Origin: Datisca glomerata
Lineage: Eukaryota; Streptophyta; Magnoliopsida; Cucurbitales; Datiscaceae
Reading direction: 5' to 3'
Length of the DNA stretch: 64,000 bases
Assembly: GCA_003255025.1 (NCBI GenBank)
Contig: QANY01002872.1
Span: forward strand, 1-64,000
The position numbers and the translations under genes are program-made. Position 1 is the stretch's first letter. Every line of letters starts with the position of its first letter. Shown one piece after another: positions 1-12,640 of the stretch. The notes below the pieces were generated by a model. That model saw nothing but the letters and a program-made list of their open reading frames with translations, searched no databases and had not been told where the DNA came from.

Positions 1-1500
1 AGGTCGATGGAGTGAAAATTGGGATATGGAGGCAACCATAAACATTCTTTGAAGAGGAATTATTGGGAAGACGATTTGAATGGATTTTTTTTTTTGAAAA
101 ATTAGGAGATTAGACTATTTTAAATTGTAATTTTACATTATGTCATTTAAAGTTATGATTTGTACACATGACCAAATCATGCTCTTAAAATGTTAATAAG
201 TTATGACTTTATTCAGTTTTTTACGTTTATACATTTTGTAAAACTAATAGTTGCTTTTTTAGGTTTAATATTGTTTAATTCTATAGTTATGCAGATTGTT
301 GCAGCTTCCTTCTTCCTTGGCTCCAGCAGGTTTTTCTTAAAAAATACAGCAAAAATTCTGACTGTTTTTCACACGATTTCTTCATTAATCTTTCGTTACT
401 TTAACCTCCAGTCATTGCTGTGACATTTGTTCTAAGAAATTGAATATGTTACTAGTATTATGTTAATCATTCGTTTTCGTTTTGATTGTTCTTTTCCTTT
501 TGGCTTCCTTTTTATTAGAAGAATAATTACTATTCTGGAATGTTTTAGTAGTATTAGGTTGCAATTTAGTCGTATTCTGCAATTTCTTAGAAGGCGGACA
601 TATTCTGAAACTTTTTTTAGTAGAATTCTAGAATTTTGGTAGAATTTTGGAATTTTGGAATTTTTGTATTATTACTATTCTAGAATTTTAGAATTTCTGA
701 AATTTTGTGATTTTGTTGCGATTTGGAAGTATTAGGTTGTGATTTTGCGATATCGATAGTATTCTGAAATTTTTTTGTTAGTGTTATACAATTTTAGCTT
801 CTTTTTTGGTAGTATTCTGAAATTTGATTACTGATTGATGAAACCTTGTTTCCCGTTTTGATTGAATCGTTATTTTTATTACATAGTATATATCTTTATA
901 CTGTATAGTATATACTTATATACTGTTATATATTTGTTTTGGAATATTGATTTGTTGGAATATTTAGAATATAGTATATAAGCATATACTTGATGGTAAA
1001 TAGTTTCAAACTATGTTATACAATATGATATCAATTATTATATGGTATATATTAAATGACTTTTTATTTTTCTTCAAGTTTGATTTCGTATTTGTCAAAT
1101 ACGAATAAACTTGGTCAAAATACCTCATTTACAAGGAATTAGATATATACTCGTAGTATATTATCATTTATGTATATGCATATACACATTGCCAAACAAG
1201 GTTATTTTCAAGAAATTGAATATCTACCCATAGTATATTGTCGTTTACGTATCTGTCTATACTGTGTAAAACAAATTTATTTTGAAGTAATCAGATATAT
1301 ACTCATATATCCAAGAACATAAACGAAGGTGCAGATAAACAAAAAATCTATAATCATCGACGAAAATATCGATACTAGGAACAAAAAAAATTATTGAAAA
1401 AATAAAAAACCTGGGGGTTTCCCCATCACGCCCTTGAAAATAAGGTGGAATAGGTCCTCCTTGAGAGGGCCACGTGAGAGCAGCGCTTGAATGAGAGTGT
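1..1500. other. AT-rich spacer, no gene recognised
   Basis: No open frame here resembles a protein and the reading frames are short and low in complexity. The stretch around 540-830 repeats fragments such as TAGTATTCTGAAAT, and 880-1300 carries many variants of AGTATATA. A G-box-like CACGTG occurs near 1471, but no gene follows it. It may be the decayed flank of the Mutator-like element downstream. Confidence 0.5.
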
Positions 1501-1598
1501 GGTGTCTCCAGTTATATTCCGATATCTTTCGAAAGCCCTAATTTAAGCTTAGACTATAATTCGAAGACGAAAGTGGATTCGGACAAAAAAGGGGATTT

Positions 1599-2094
1599 GT
1601 GCAAAACAATAATTTGGTCGGTGGGAAAACAGAATAATTGGCGTGATTACTAGGGATTTTGCACAAAACAATAATTTTGTGCCAAACGATATATATTCCG
1701 TCATCTTTTTGTTGGCGGGAAAAAAGAGTTGGCATGATTTCTGGAGTGCCACGGGATGAGGGTTCAATTAAGAGGGCAGATTTGTCTTTTTCAATAGTAT
1801 GTAGGTTTTAAATATATGAACCTCATGTCCCGTGGCCACCGCACGGCCGTGGCAGCGGCGGGATTGTCCCGTTGCTACTGCAAGATGTCGGTATAGGCGC
1901 CGGGAATGGCACTACCTGTAGTGGTCGTGCAGCCGGTGGCGGCGGTAGGACTGTCCCGCTCCCACCACCGGCTGTAATCCTTATGATTGCTAGGGTACGG
2001 GGCGCAGATGCTCTGATACCGTGTTACCCTATCTTGGTGATGTTTCGCGAAAACTCTAATCTTTTTTTGCCATTTGTGCAAAACAATAATTTTT
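1599..2094 (+). repeat. Three dispersed copies of a 17-18 bp direct repeat
   Basis: Near-identical copies of GTGCAAAACAATAATTT lie at 1599-1615, 1661-1678 (GCACAAAACAATAATTTT) and 2076-2094. The last two bracket the GC-rich copia-type fragment at 1830-2064. They could be remnants of a local duplication or of sequence copied with an insertion. The spacing is irregular, so this is not a simple tandem array. Confidence 0.55.
1830..2064 (-). mobile_element. Copia-type 5' LTR end, primer site and leader fragment
   Basis: Read on the minus strand, a short LTR tail (with TTTCGCGAAACATCACC) ends in GGGTAACA. It is followed at once by CGGTATCAGAGC, which resembles the initiator-Met tRNA primer site of Ty1/copia elements (usual form TGGTATCAGAGC). 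About 170 bp of GC-rich leader follows. The same block recurs in the opposite orientation at 59255-59500, with long matching stretches such as GCAATCATAAGGATT. No coding sequence remains. The GC content stands out sharply from the AT-rich surroundings. LTR and primer-site roles rest on family knowledge; the duplication is seen directly. Confidence 0.65.
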
Positions 2095-2120
2095 AAGTCA
2101 TATTTTTATTTATTTTCTAA

Positions 2121-3714
2121 TAATGGCCTATTTCCCTAAAAATATTTTTTTTATACAAGGGCATTCTTAAAGACTCAATTAGGTAATTAGGTCACTATAG
2201 AAAAATAAAGAAAAATAATGGCCCAAAAAATTATAATTTACACATATAGCAAAAATTTATAGTGGTCCATAATTACAATATAAAAATATAGTAAATTGAT
2301 AAAAATGCCCTCACTAATAAACAACGAAATTCACCTACTCGAACAAACCCTACCGTAAAAATAACAAAAAAATCAAGAGAGCTCTTGAGAAGGCGCGACT
2401 GGCAATCAAACCCTAGCAACGATTTTCATTTTGAATATGAGACTGTAAGTTGTAGTTTCTATTTTCGTTTTCTTGATGACGTAGATTTTTATTTTCTATT
2501 CTCATTTTCATGTATAAGATTGATTTTCATTTTCTACCAAACACTGGCCAAGTGGTATCATTTTTTTATCTCCATATTTGTTCATGATATATCAAATCAT
2601 ACATTGATATGCATTTTTGTTTTGATTTGTGCTTATAAGGTTTGATCTACTGTTTCGACATAAATTTTCGTATCTTGTATGAGATAGATTTTAGTTTTCC
2701 GCTCAGCCGTAGCCAAGAGTTATTATTTTTTTCTTCTGCGTTTTCATTCTGTATATCTTGAAAACAACATTGTGATTTTCGTTTTCAATAACTTGAAACG
2801 AGATTGAACACAGTATATAGATTCACAGCAGATTGACTATGATTTTTTTCTATATTGGTTGCGATTGTGTTCTGAATCACGGTATATTAATGAATATTGT
2901 TCATTGTGTACTCTGAATATTGTTCATTGTGTTCTGAATCTAGGCATGTTTCCATTCTGAATCACGACATATTGTGATTGCATCTTCTGTCTCTCTTGTG
3001 TTGTATAATAGTAAATATTTTTTTTTTGAAATAGGTATATAACCATATATATGCTTATATATTAACTGGTCAGCAATGATGATTTTGAATAGTAATGATG
3101 TTTATGCCTATAGTATATAAGTATATAGTCATTTACTGTTGATTAGCAAAGTTATGTTTAATTTTGCACAAAGTTATTCTTGAATTAATATATGTCTATC
3201 TACTCATAGTATAAAAAACGTATATCCAGCAGGAAATGCAAATGAGATCAAAACACAGCCAAGAAACCAAAATCCCAAAAAATTAAACGTTGCGATAAAA
3301 AATTAAACAAATTCATGAAAGCCGCTGCATCACATGTAAATATTGCATATAACACTAATTTATGCACATGTAAGCATATGTTTATATCATGATGACTAAA
3401 TACATTTTTCTTTTAGGAAAAATAAGGAAAAGCAAAAGGTTACAAGAAGTTCAAGCATCAACAATGACGAGCAAATAACAATGGGTGTCAAAGAAAAAAC
3501 AACCTTAGCTTCATGAAGAAGCGCCAGTGGAAGCAAATGAGACTGCCACAAGTAATTCTCCTGCAGCCCAACACAATGATCAAAACGTAACGGCTGAAAT
3601 AGAGGTAAACAAATCAAACAATAACTTAAATTATATCTATAGTAGCTATAGAAATATGATAACTCTTTTTAATGTAAATATTATTATTAATTACTAATTG
3701 GCAGGACTACCCTG
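2121..3714. other. AT-rich flank of a Mutator-like element
   Basis: No conserved protein is visible. TAATGGCCTATTTCCCTAAA at 2121-2140 resembles AAAATGACCTATTTCTCTAA near 42953, and such sequences are common at ends of Mutator-like elements in plants. The stretch from 2385 contains a short frame after the triplet-rich segment CTTGAGAAGGCGCGACTGG, but I recognise no product. Many AGTATATA variants occur between 2880 and 3210. It most likely holds the 5' region and introns of the DUF1985 pseudogene that follows. Confidence 0.4.
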
Positions 3715-4433
3715 TATTTATGCAGACTGAGTTGTGGGCAGCAAACAAAAAGGCCAATATATATGGTAAAATAGAGTATTTGACAACTCTAAAATGCTGG
3801 TTAACTCAAGAAGAAAGAGAGATTTTTAAGAAAATGTGTTTAGGAAACCTTCTAAATATCAAGCTTGCAAATATACCTCCTTAGTTACTTCTACATTTAG
3901 CTAGGAGGAAATGTTTTAGCAATAATAGTGATGAAATTGTGTTTCAATTTTGAAGACCAAGTTATTAGATTCGATCTTAGAGTTTTGCATTGACAACAAG
4001 ATTAAACTGTGGTTCATATCGGTCATTAAACAAAGAGACTTTACCTGATGGTCAATTAATAGATGAAGCTTTTCCAAGTACAAGATCCATGTCTAGGAAA
4101 AGTCTTGTTTATTCTTTTAATGCATTTAGATATGCAAGTCTAGAGATCAAAATCAAACTGGTTAAAATTTTTTGCTTAGAGAATCTTCTTTTACTAATAC
4201 AGTTAGATACCGGCATCGATATTAACCATTTGAAAATGGTTGATATTGATGAGGTTTTTGGAAATTATCCATGGGGGAGATTGTCATATAAGATGATAAT
4301 TGGATTTGTCAAAGTTGTGCTCAACAATCATTCAGTAAAGGGGTTCGGTTTTGGGGGCTTCCCATTAGCTCTAATTGTTTGGGCATATGAGGTGATCTCA
4401 ACCCTCACAAATGCTTTCAACAACATCACATAG
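3715..4433 (+). pseudogene. DUF1985-domain protein remnant from a Mutator-like element
   Basis: The frame opens after a plausible splice acceptor (TTGGCAG at 3708-3714) and reads a first segment with TELWAANKK, then LKCWLTQEEREIFKKMCLGN. After stops it reads LTTRLNCGSY and WGRLSYKMIIGFVKVVLNN, and ends with GFGGFPLALIVWAYEVI. The order FxKxCxGxxL, ALxTxLxCG, WGRLSY and GFPLALxxWAYE is that of DUF1985, a domain found next to Ulp1-type peptidases in captured genes of plant Mutator-like elements. At least three in-frame stops or shifts lie between 3880 and 3990, so it is broken. No Ulp1 peptidase catalytic region is visible downstream. The role in transposition is unknown. A MURA-type transposase remnant lies on the opposite strand at 6.5-7.1 kb, supporting one composite element. 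Confidence 0.75.
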
Positions 4434-6523
4434 CGTTCAGGGGAGGGGATCCCGAGGATGTTCAATTGGAGGGGAGGCGAGCAACCTGGCTAGAAGGAAT
4501 GACAGATTAAAGTTTTTGACTTAGCAGAGGTAAAATGTTTTTGTTACATAAGGTATATAAGAAGTAGTATATAAACGTTTACTCTAAGTATAAAATGAGT
4601 GACTTCCATGTTAATGCTTTATGTTTAATATGATCTGAGTATTCTGCAATAGTATATTGATGATTGCATTTAGTGTATAGGCAATTTATATAGAAAAGTA
4701 TGTTTATTGTTTCAGATTATATAGAAAAGTATGCTTAAATTGATCTAAGTATTTTGTAGTGGTATATTGATGATTACATTCAGTATATAGATAGATTATA
4801 GAGAAAAATATGTTTATTGTTTCATGTATTAGAAAAATTACTCAGAAAACAGAATATATTTGTTGACTCCTAGTATATAATCAATAACTATCTCGTAGAA
4901 ATGAAGTAGTATGTATATTATTACTGTCAGAACCATATAGTTTCTACTTTTCGTGTTGTTTAGAGCCTGCCTTGAGTATTTTGTGACCTTTTTTAATTAA
5001 TGTTTCATTTCATAACAGCATATAGTTGAACCAATTGTTCTTGCACAATTGGAAATGGAAGCGCCAATTTTCTTAAGGGGAAACATGTGGAAAATGAGAC
5101 AAATGGAAAAGAAGCAGATTGCAAATCATTTGGTTGATTGATGAAAAAACCAAAAAAATTTTAAAAGCAGATAGGCAATGGCTACCCTAGCCAAAAAAAT
5201 TGACAAGTTGAAAAGAGCACATAATAAAATGAATCTATCCATGGTAAGCATATATATAAAGATGAGGAAAATCCACACATTGTTATTTAAGATTGACCAA
5301 CAAACAGAAACTGGAAATGTAATAAATTTACATACTACACATAAATTGTTAGAATAATCAATTAAAATACTAAGCATGCTAATTGTGTTGCATTCTCATT
5401 AATGAAAGGATAATGCTGTGAATGTTGATATTGTTGCTGTGAATGCTGATAATAATACTATGAATAATGATACAACTGGTGTGAACAAGGTTGTAAATGT
5501 TAATGCTTGACAAAAAAATGCTAATCAACATGTGACTACAATCAAGAGTCACAAGCAAATGTAATTGTAAATGCTTATATATTTATTGATTATTATGAAC
5601 TAAACTAATATTGACATATACATAATGTAGGAAAATAAATAGAAAAGATGCCTAATGAAAGTAGTGGTAACATCGGCTAACGTCAAAAAGTCAGTGCGGC
5701 TAGTGAAAATGGCCGAAAAAGAGCACCAAGCACAACCAACAGCTGCACAACAAGTAGTGAAGGAAAATACAGTAGCTCCAGAAAAGACAGAAGCACACCT
5801 AACAATGCTACCATTTGAATCAGACATTCCTAACTATAATTTATTTCCCCAGCCTCTTCCTGATGTTGATTGATGAATATTATTGCTGTAATAGTCTACT
5901 TTGATTAGTTTATATACAAGTGAGTAAATGTTAGTGTACTAAGTCTGTTTTGGTAAGTGTATATACATGTCAGTAAAATTTAATATACTATAGGTATAAA
6001 TCTAATTACTGACTAAGTCTGTTTTGGTAAGTGTATATACATGTCAGTAAAATTTAATATACTATGGGTACATATCAAATACCTTGAAATAAGTATGAAT
6101 TTGGTATGCATAAACAAGAGTGCAAATGTTAATATACTTACAGTCTATAATTAATTACCATAATATTTACTTAAACAAGCATATTCATATCATTATAAAA
6201 TTTCTATAGAATATGTAAGTAAACACTTGTAAAAATACATAAGAGTAGATCTAAGTAAATTACTACTAAAGAAAAACTAAAAGTAAAGCAATTATACAAT
6301 TCATAAAATGATATACCATAAATATATTTATATATATCGTGAGTATCTACGAATATATAAAAATTATCCATAAAATTCACTTAGCCATTGACCTGTCCGA
6401 TATGTAATTGAAAAGTATATATAAAGTAAACTCCATACAAACTAAGGGTAGATACAAACATAACCACCAACCCAATCAACTCGAGCATTTCTTTTTTGAA
6501 GTACCTCCTTCACTATCTTTCAC
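4434..6523. other. Decayed linker between DUF1985 and transposase remnants
   Basis: This AT-rich stretch has only scraps of possible coding sequence on +. A lysine- and methionine-rich segment lies at 5020-5140 (LAQLEMEAPIFLRGNMW). A 72-codon frame at 5655-5873 is rich in A, Q, E and P and ends PQPLPDVD. Neither belongs to a family I can name, but their position suits exons between DUF1985 and the lost peptidase. A near-perfect direct repeat of about 65 bp (TTTTGGTAAGTGTATATACA) occurs at about 5948 and 6022. Confidence 0.4.
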
Positions 6524-7078
6524 TATGTTTAACAAGATTCTTACAAGCCTTCTTATTATGATCTAAAATATCACAAGTACTACGTCTATTTTAGGTATAT
6601 TTTCACTAAAAGAAGATAAGTACATTTTCTTCTTTGTCCTACCCGAAGAACGTTTGACACATGAGGGTAAAATCCTTTGATCTTTGATATCATCAGGAAC
6701 TACCTAATCAGATTCGTCACCAACGGGATAAACAAATGATGTGTACATACATTCAAGTTCACACTTCATATAGTACTCAGATGTGTATGGATATTGTGAT
6801 AAGTTCCTCCTTGCAAGTGCTGCACACGCATGAGAACAAAGTAGTAGATCTAGCTGCCACACATTACAAGTGCAAAACCTATTTATAATGTTCACAACAT
6901 GTTCAACTTCACCATGAAGAACTTGAGATGTATTAACATCAACGATGTACACCTACAAAGATAAAAAATTAATAATAACTAATGAATTGAAATAATTAAA
7001 TATGAAAAAAAAAACATAAGAGATCTCACATCCATAGTACATGCCATAATCAATCCAGAAAAAAACATGTTATTGATG
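6524..7078 (-). pseudogene. Mutator-like (MURA) transposase, C-terminal fragment
   Basis: On the minus strand the frame reads YIVDVNTSQVLHGEVEHVV and then FCTCNVWQLDLLLCSHACAA. That is the C-x-C, then C-x-H pattern of the SWIM zinc finger near the C-terminus of MuDR-type transposases. Further downstream a second frame gives a basic GRTKKK segment and STCDILDHNKKACK, like the zinc-knuckle tail of these proteins. The SWIM segment begins after an intron acceptor (TTTGTAG before 6952), and a short exon ending ACTMDV lies at about 7026-7078. The DDE catalytic core is absent, because homology stops near 7079 where gypsy-type sequence begins. Truncation there may reflect a later insertion. It is on the opposite strand from the DUF1985 remnant. 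Confidence 0.75.
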
Positions 7079-7299
7079 TTACAGATTATTGGTTTAATTG
7101 TTAAGTGTGTGAACCTAACTGTAGTGTCTCGAACCAGAATTTTCAATTTCAACCTTTCAAGATCATTTTGAATAGATCACTGAGAAGTGATGAGAGCAGT
7201 TGAAACACTTGATTTCCTATTAGGTGCATATACATTACTATGTTACCTTACCAATGGTAATTAATGATGTAATCATAATCTTTAATAAGTTCCAACCAT

Positions 7300-8290
7300 C
7301 CTACGATGCCTCATGTTAAGCTCATTTTATGTGAACAGATAGTTTAAACTCTTGTGATCTACGTATATGTATACCTTTGATAAGTATAGGTAGTGACACC
7401 AAATATTCAAAGCAAAAAACTAAGGTTGTAAGCTCTGAATCTTGAGTTGGGTAGTTTTGCTCATAACTTCTCATGTTGCATCAATACATAACCTAAACCT
7501 ACGAGTGAAGCATCACTTTAGATAATAAAACCATCACTTTATGAGGATATGGTAAGGAATGGAGCTATCACCAACCTTTGTTTTATATCTTGAAAACTCT
7601 TCTCACATCTTCTAACCAAAGGTACCAGACATTTTTCCTTATTAACTTGGCCAATAATGCAAAGATCTTAGAGAACCCTTCAATAATCTTCAATAGTATT
7701 TTTCCAACCCTAAGAAGCTTCTAATTTCTTGACATTAGTTGGATGAGTTCAATTCACCACCGTGTCTATCTTCGTAGGATCAATGAATCTCCTTAGAAGC
7801 AAAATGCCCACAAGAAAACAACAACTAAAGTTCAATCTTATTAAACTTGGCATATAACCTTTGGTCCTTTAAAATTCCAAGTACAATCATCATGTGTCAT
7901 TCATGCATCTTTACAGAATTTGAGTAAATCAGGATGTTATCTATGAAAACAATGACAAATGGATCCAAAACATCTCAATAAATCTTGTTCATCAAATCCA
8001 TGAATGCGGCTAAGGCACTGGCTAATCCAAACAGCACAACCAAAAACTCATGGACCATATCATGTATGAATGAAGTCTTTAGAATATCTTCTTCCTTCAC
8101 TTTTAACTGGTGACGCCTATATCGCCAATCGATTTCAAAGAAGACATCTCCCTTAAGTTAATCAAATAAAACCTCTATGAGGGACAAATGAGACTTGTTC
8201 TTAGTAGTAACCTTGTTTTGTGTTCTGTAGTCTATCAAACGCCTCATGGATCCATCTTTCTTCTTCCCAAGAAGAAGTGATTCTCCCCAA
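7300..8290 (-). pseudogene. Ty3/gypsy reverse transcriptase remnant
   Basis: On the minus strand, in broken frames, one can read [19 protein letters not shown] (8220-8280), WRYRRHQLK, FGLASALAAFMDLMNKI (about 7985-8035) and FVIVFIDNILIYS (about 7920-7960). These match in order the gypsy motifs KKDGSMRxCIDYRxLNKVT, YHQ(I/L), FGLxNAPAxFMDLMN and FIDDIL(V/I)YS. The family copies RNA into DNA during retrotransposition. Here the catalytic FIDD has become FIDN and there are several stops, so the copy is dead. RNase H and the start of integrase may extend towards 7300, but the match fades. The motif wording suggests the chromovirus branch (Tekay/Del), an inference. Its LTRs were not located. Confidence 0.75.
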
Positions 8291-11200
8291 GGATAAATAC
8301 TTTACAGATTAATTCCTTGTCCAATAATTACTGCAACCGCTCCTTAAGTTTCTTCATTCCAACAGATGTTGTAATATATGAGGCCTTGAAATAAGAGCAT
8401 TTCCAAGAACTAACTAGCTCAAAGTTCCACTTCTCTCTTGCTAAAATCTCAGAAGATTCTTTGAACCACTTTCACATCATAGAATATTTAAACTTGTATG
8501 TCCAACACACTCTCCAAATAACTCCCAACATCCATTATCTAAGAAGCGATTAACTTGTAACAAAGAAATGATACGAGGTCATGAGTGTAGACTTGAACCT
8601 TAAACTTGAACTTTGACTTATAGGGACATGTAAAGAACACTTGTCATTCATGAAAAATATTGACGTAATTAGCAGCAAGCCAATACATGTGAAGGATAAT
8701 ATGAAAATCACTCATAAAATCAAAGTAAGAGTATCATCCAAATTTCTATAGGCACTAACAATGGAATGAGACTATTCTTCTACTGAAATTAGCCTTAACA
8801 CTAGATATGCGCTATTCTCAGAGAGGCTTCTTATGGAATCTTCATCAAGGTCATCGTCATGATGTTCTTCAAATACTGGTGTAATTGGTCTGTCACGAAA
8901 ACTCGTGCTCTAACCCAGAGGAAACGCTCTAATGACAGATGTTATGAATTTTCTTTGAGAAACCAATGAACTATACATATAGACTAATGAACCTTTTTAT
9001 CATAAGGTGTTAGTAAGGGGTCTCACCCTAATCCAAGTAAAAAAAAACTTTCCCTACCCATATCACTCGTCTTTTAGTCCTGGTGCTAAAACACGACAAC
9101 GTGCTCCCCTCATTATGACATGTGTCTTTATCTAGTTCAGACCCCTAAGAAAAGGTTTTCTAGCAAACTATCAGTTAACAAAGCAAACAGTTGAGCAATA
9201 ATTGCATATTCCACATCTTCAATTTATCTAATATCAAATTCTGAACTAAAGTTGTTCATAATTAAAAAAAAGCTCATAAAATGGTATATCAACAAATTTT
9301 CACAAAATAAACAAATATTACAATCCTAATTCTGGTATGGAATCCCAAAAAAGTGTGAACAAATAAAATCATTTCAATAAAAATATTTTTACCTACAGAA
9401 CCTTTAGTATTTTACTTTAGTATTTTACCAAAAGGTCAAGAAGCTAGGTCAAATTAAAATAAATTAACTCATGCTAAATGAAAACAATTTATTAAGGAAA
9501 ATAAAATCCGTTAACAAATTTTTAATTACACAAAAAGATTTATTTAAAATCTGTTAAGAACTAAAGAGTATATGTTTTAGAAATTCACAAACTAGTTAAA
9601 ATAAACACTACAACATTAAGTAATATTTTCTAAAGACTTTGAAGAATTCATTGACTCTCATCTATTGCCAGAGACCCAAGATATCTTTGACAATAAACTT
9701 ATCATCACTGTTATCAACATCTAAAAATTTATAAAAATGGAGTGAGAATATAAAAATGTATTCCCACAAACCTATGCAGAGCATATAACAGAGCCCACTA
9801 CCGGTGGATTAGGCAAACAGAGACATTTTCCCGAATGACAGAGAAAATAGAGTAAAATGGTGCGCATATGACTCTAATGGCACAATGTATTTTCCTTCAT
9901 GCATTCATACAACATTTTCTTATCTTATGACATATATCAAATTATCAAATATATAACCTAACATAACACATCAACTTCATAAATTAGCAATAATAAGAAC
10001 AAAGAAAACATCATAGAACTCATCACAAAAACACAAATAGTTCCCCACTATAAATTTTCAGACAAACAATTCAAACAATTACATACACAAATTTCACTTA
10101 CCTAGAATCAAAATTACCTCAAATATCAACTCGAAAATCCTGAAGTTCCCTTGAATTACAAACTCTTTATGTTGTACTATGTTTGATTAGCAAAAACTAA
10201 CTTTAAAACTATTTTAATTTAATAAGCTCATCAAAGCTCTAATTTCTCTTGAAGACATAACTTTTCTAAAACCTATTCTATCATAAACAATTCTGACAAG
10301 TATTTGGAGAACATTAATTGATGCTTTAAATCCAAGTCTTGTACGAAAAAGGAAATTTTGATTACAAAATTCTAGTACAAATTGATCCCAAAATAGTTTT
10401 TCCTATCAAGTCTAAAGTACAAATAGTTTAAAAAATTTAGTAAAATTTGGATCTAAAACTTGTTTAGAAACTGTAAACAATTCATAAAACCCCTCGGATT
10501 TCATTATCCTTAAGCATAAGTCACAAAACGTAATATTCTTTTGAAATCAAACTTGAACCTTGACTTAAGCAGTTATATATGATATACACAATTGCAGAAT
10601 ATAATTCTTTGCTTTAACACCTTTTGAAAATACACTATGATGCTAAGTAAAAGTTTATGTTAAAAAAATTAATCATCAAATCTTCAAGTGTTATCCCAAA
10701 ACTTGTATGGCTACTGTCTATCTAGGATGCTTAAGCTATGCATTCAAAATTCGTAAAAAAAACAGCTTTTCAAGTTATAGATGTACATAATAAAAAAGAG
10801 ACAAAATTGAATCTAAGTTATTATTAAGCCACGACTTTAGAAATTCTACATCGTTAAAAAAATAATGCTTTTCGACTTGAGATAAAAATTCAATATTTTA
10901 AATACACATAAAAATTCTGAATATCTAATTGAGCATAAAACATTTTCATTTTATACTTAGAAATAGTAATTATTTTGTATGAATGCAATGATGCCTCAGC
11001 TAAACCAAGTGTAATTTCTTTTCCACATAAAATACATGTATAAGATAGTCCTAAACATAAACTCTATATCATATAAGAAAATCAAACTATTCCAATCTAT
11101 ACATATAAGATCAAATCAAAGAAAAACACCTTACCAGTCACATGTTTTAAAAGTTTGAGAAAATGAAGGAGCTTCATCACCGTGCAAGTCGCTAATTTGA

Positions 11201-11521
11201 GAAAAGAAAATCAACATATGAAAATTTGGTTCCAATTAGTTTGGGGAAGGGCATTGCATATAACCAAACGAATCAAGAAGAATGGAGAAAACAAAAGGCC
11301 AAGATGAAATAGGTGGCTGGTGGATCACGGCTAGAGAGGGAAGGAGAGAACAAATCTTCCAAGGAGTTGATAGAATGTGGTTCAAAGAGCGTAAAGAAAA
11401 TGGGACGAAATTAAATGAATGTAATTTCAAAAATAAAAGAACTAAAACTGGGGGTAGAGAGATTTCATGCTTATAAAGGAAACCACTCTTGAGTAGTGGA
11501 GGGTGTTACGTGTTTGATAGA
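8291..11521. other. AT-rich stretch without a recognised gene
   Basis: No open frame longer than about 65 codons is convincing on either strand. TGTCACGAAAACTCG at 8891 and the segment to 9180 look like LTR or untranslated retroelement sequence on the minus strand, but I found no paired terminal repeat. A small duplication TTTAGTATTTTAC occurs at 9404-9430. The GC-richer segment at 11280-11520 has weak coding character on both strands and may be part of a gypsy LTR. Confidence 0.4.
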
Positions 11522-11670
11522 GGGAGTGGGCTGTTTTTTTTCTTTTAACTAAGCATAAAGCTTACAAATCCTCAAGGAATACAAGGTCTGCAACAAGAGG
11601 GGATCAGAATCCCGCCAGACCAAAACTATCAATTATAGAAAGCCTGAACCACGTGAATCTATGGGGAACT

Positions 11671-12020
11671 TCATTCCCTGATCGTCTCACATGAAGCCAA
11701 CGAACCACTCCCACTTCCATTAGCCAAGCCCTTGCAAACTGAAATGATGGATCCTAACTCAGACAAGTTTGACGCTGAGGAAGATAGGGCCTGGATAATC
11801 TCTAAGGAATCCATTTCCACCTCAATGTGTCTCACTCCCAAAGATTTAGCTAAGACCAGCCCCTCTAACAAAGTCAGAGCTTCGCTCACCGCATGAGAAA
11901 GGGAGCCATCGAGACGTTTAGAAAAAGCCCTCAACGCCAGAATTATCCCTCAAAATACACCCACCCCAGCCTCGGTATCTGACTTGAAAGCTCCATCAAC
12001 ATTCAGTTTAAACAATCCCG
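11671..12020 (-). pseudogene. LINE RNase H domain (RVT_3 type)
   Basis: The minus-strand frames read FKLNVDGAFKSDTEAGVGV, then after a stop SHAVSEALTLLEGLVLAK and GVRHIEVEMDSLEIIQAL. The first Asp (VDGAF), the Glu (SEALTLLEGL) and the next Asp (EMDS) of the RNase H catalytic set are visible at the expected spacing. This domain removes RNA from the RNA-DNA hybrid and occurs at the C-terminus of many plant L1-type LINEs; the same fold is also widespread in plant genomes as an isolated RVT_3 domain. A stop separates the first and second blocks, so this copy is broken. The A-tail 140 bp downstream and the upstream zf-RVT-side segment support a LINE origin. Confidence 0.8.
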
Positions 12021-12229
12021 CAGCCGATTTTACCCACTAGCAGCCTTTGAAGGAGAGAGCTTATGAGCTCCTAAGGAGGTAGAATTTGCCTTTTTGTATT
12101 CAGATAGAAAATTATCCACCCAGCTCGAAAGATCAAAGGAAGTTGAAAGTTTCAAGCCTTCACTTTTAACTAAACTAATCGAACCAGCGGGCAGGAGAAG
12201 AGGGAATGGAAAACTGAATATGTCCTCCC

Positions 12230-12640
12230 ACAAACCTTGCAGCCCGCCTCTCAGCTAACTTTTTTCCTGTCCAAATTGAGCCCCGTTGGTAAGATTTCTA
12301 AAGAAGCATTCCACATAAAGATCCAGATTTTGTTCGGAACGGGGAGGGACCACATTTTTTTCCACTGCAAATCATTATGAGAGGACGAAGAGGGGCTACC
12401 ACCATTTTTTAAGGAAGTACCCAGATTGTACCCACTCCTGACCGTACAGGAGCCATACTTTTGTAATGCCAGATAACTTGGTCTCCCCCAGCTCCTGGAA
12501 TAATGGGGATGGATAATATCAATTCAGCGTCTGCTAGATCAAAAAGAGGTTCAATGGTTTCTCTATCCCACCTCCCATTCTTGATGAGGTCTGGCCACTC
12601 TACAATTCTGATGCAAAACACTACCCCATAAAGGCCTAAA
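12230..12640 (-). pseudogene. LINE segment between reverse transcriptase and RNase H
   Basis: The minus-strand frame reads DLIKNGRWDRETIEPLFDLA, then DAELILSIPI, GGDQVIWHYKS and PVRSGVGTIW. This is the pattern xLIxxGxWxxxxIxxLF, AxxILxIP, DxxIWxxxxxGxYxVRSG that precedes the zinc-binding zf-RVT domain in plant LINEs. Continuity with the RNase H frame is broken by shifts near 12230 and 12400. The sequence upstream (beyond 12654) is unrelated, consistent with 5' truncation. Confidence 0.75.

Noticed and set aside
8891..11520. A possible gypsy LTR on the minus strand
   Set aside because: TGTCACGAAAACTCG and later text look LTR-like, but no paired repeat or target duplication could be shown.
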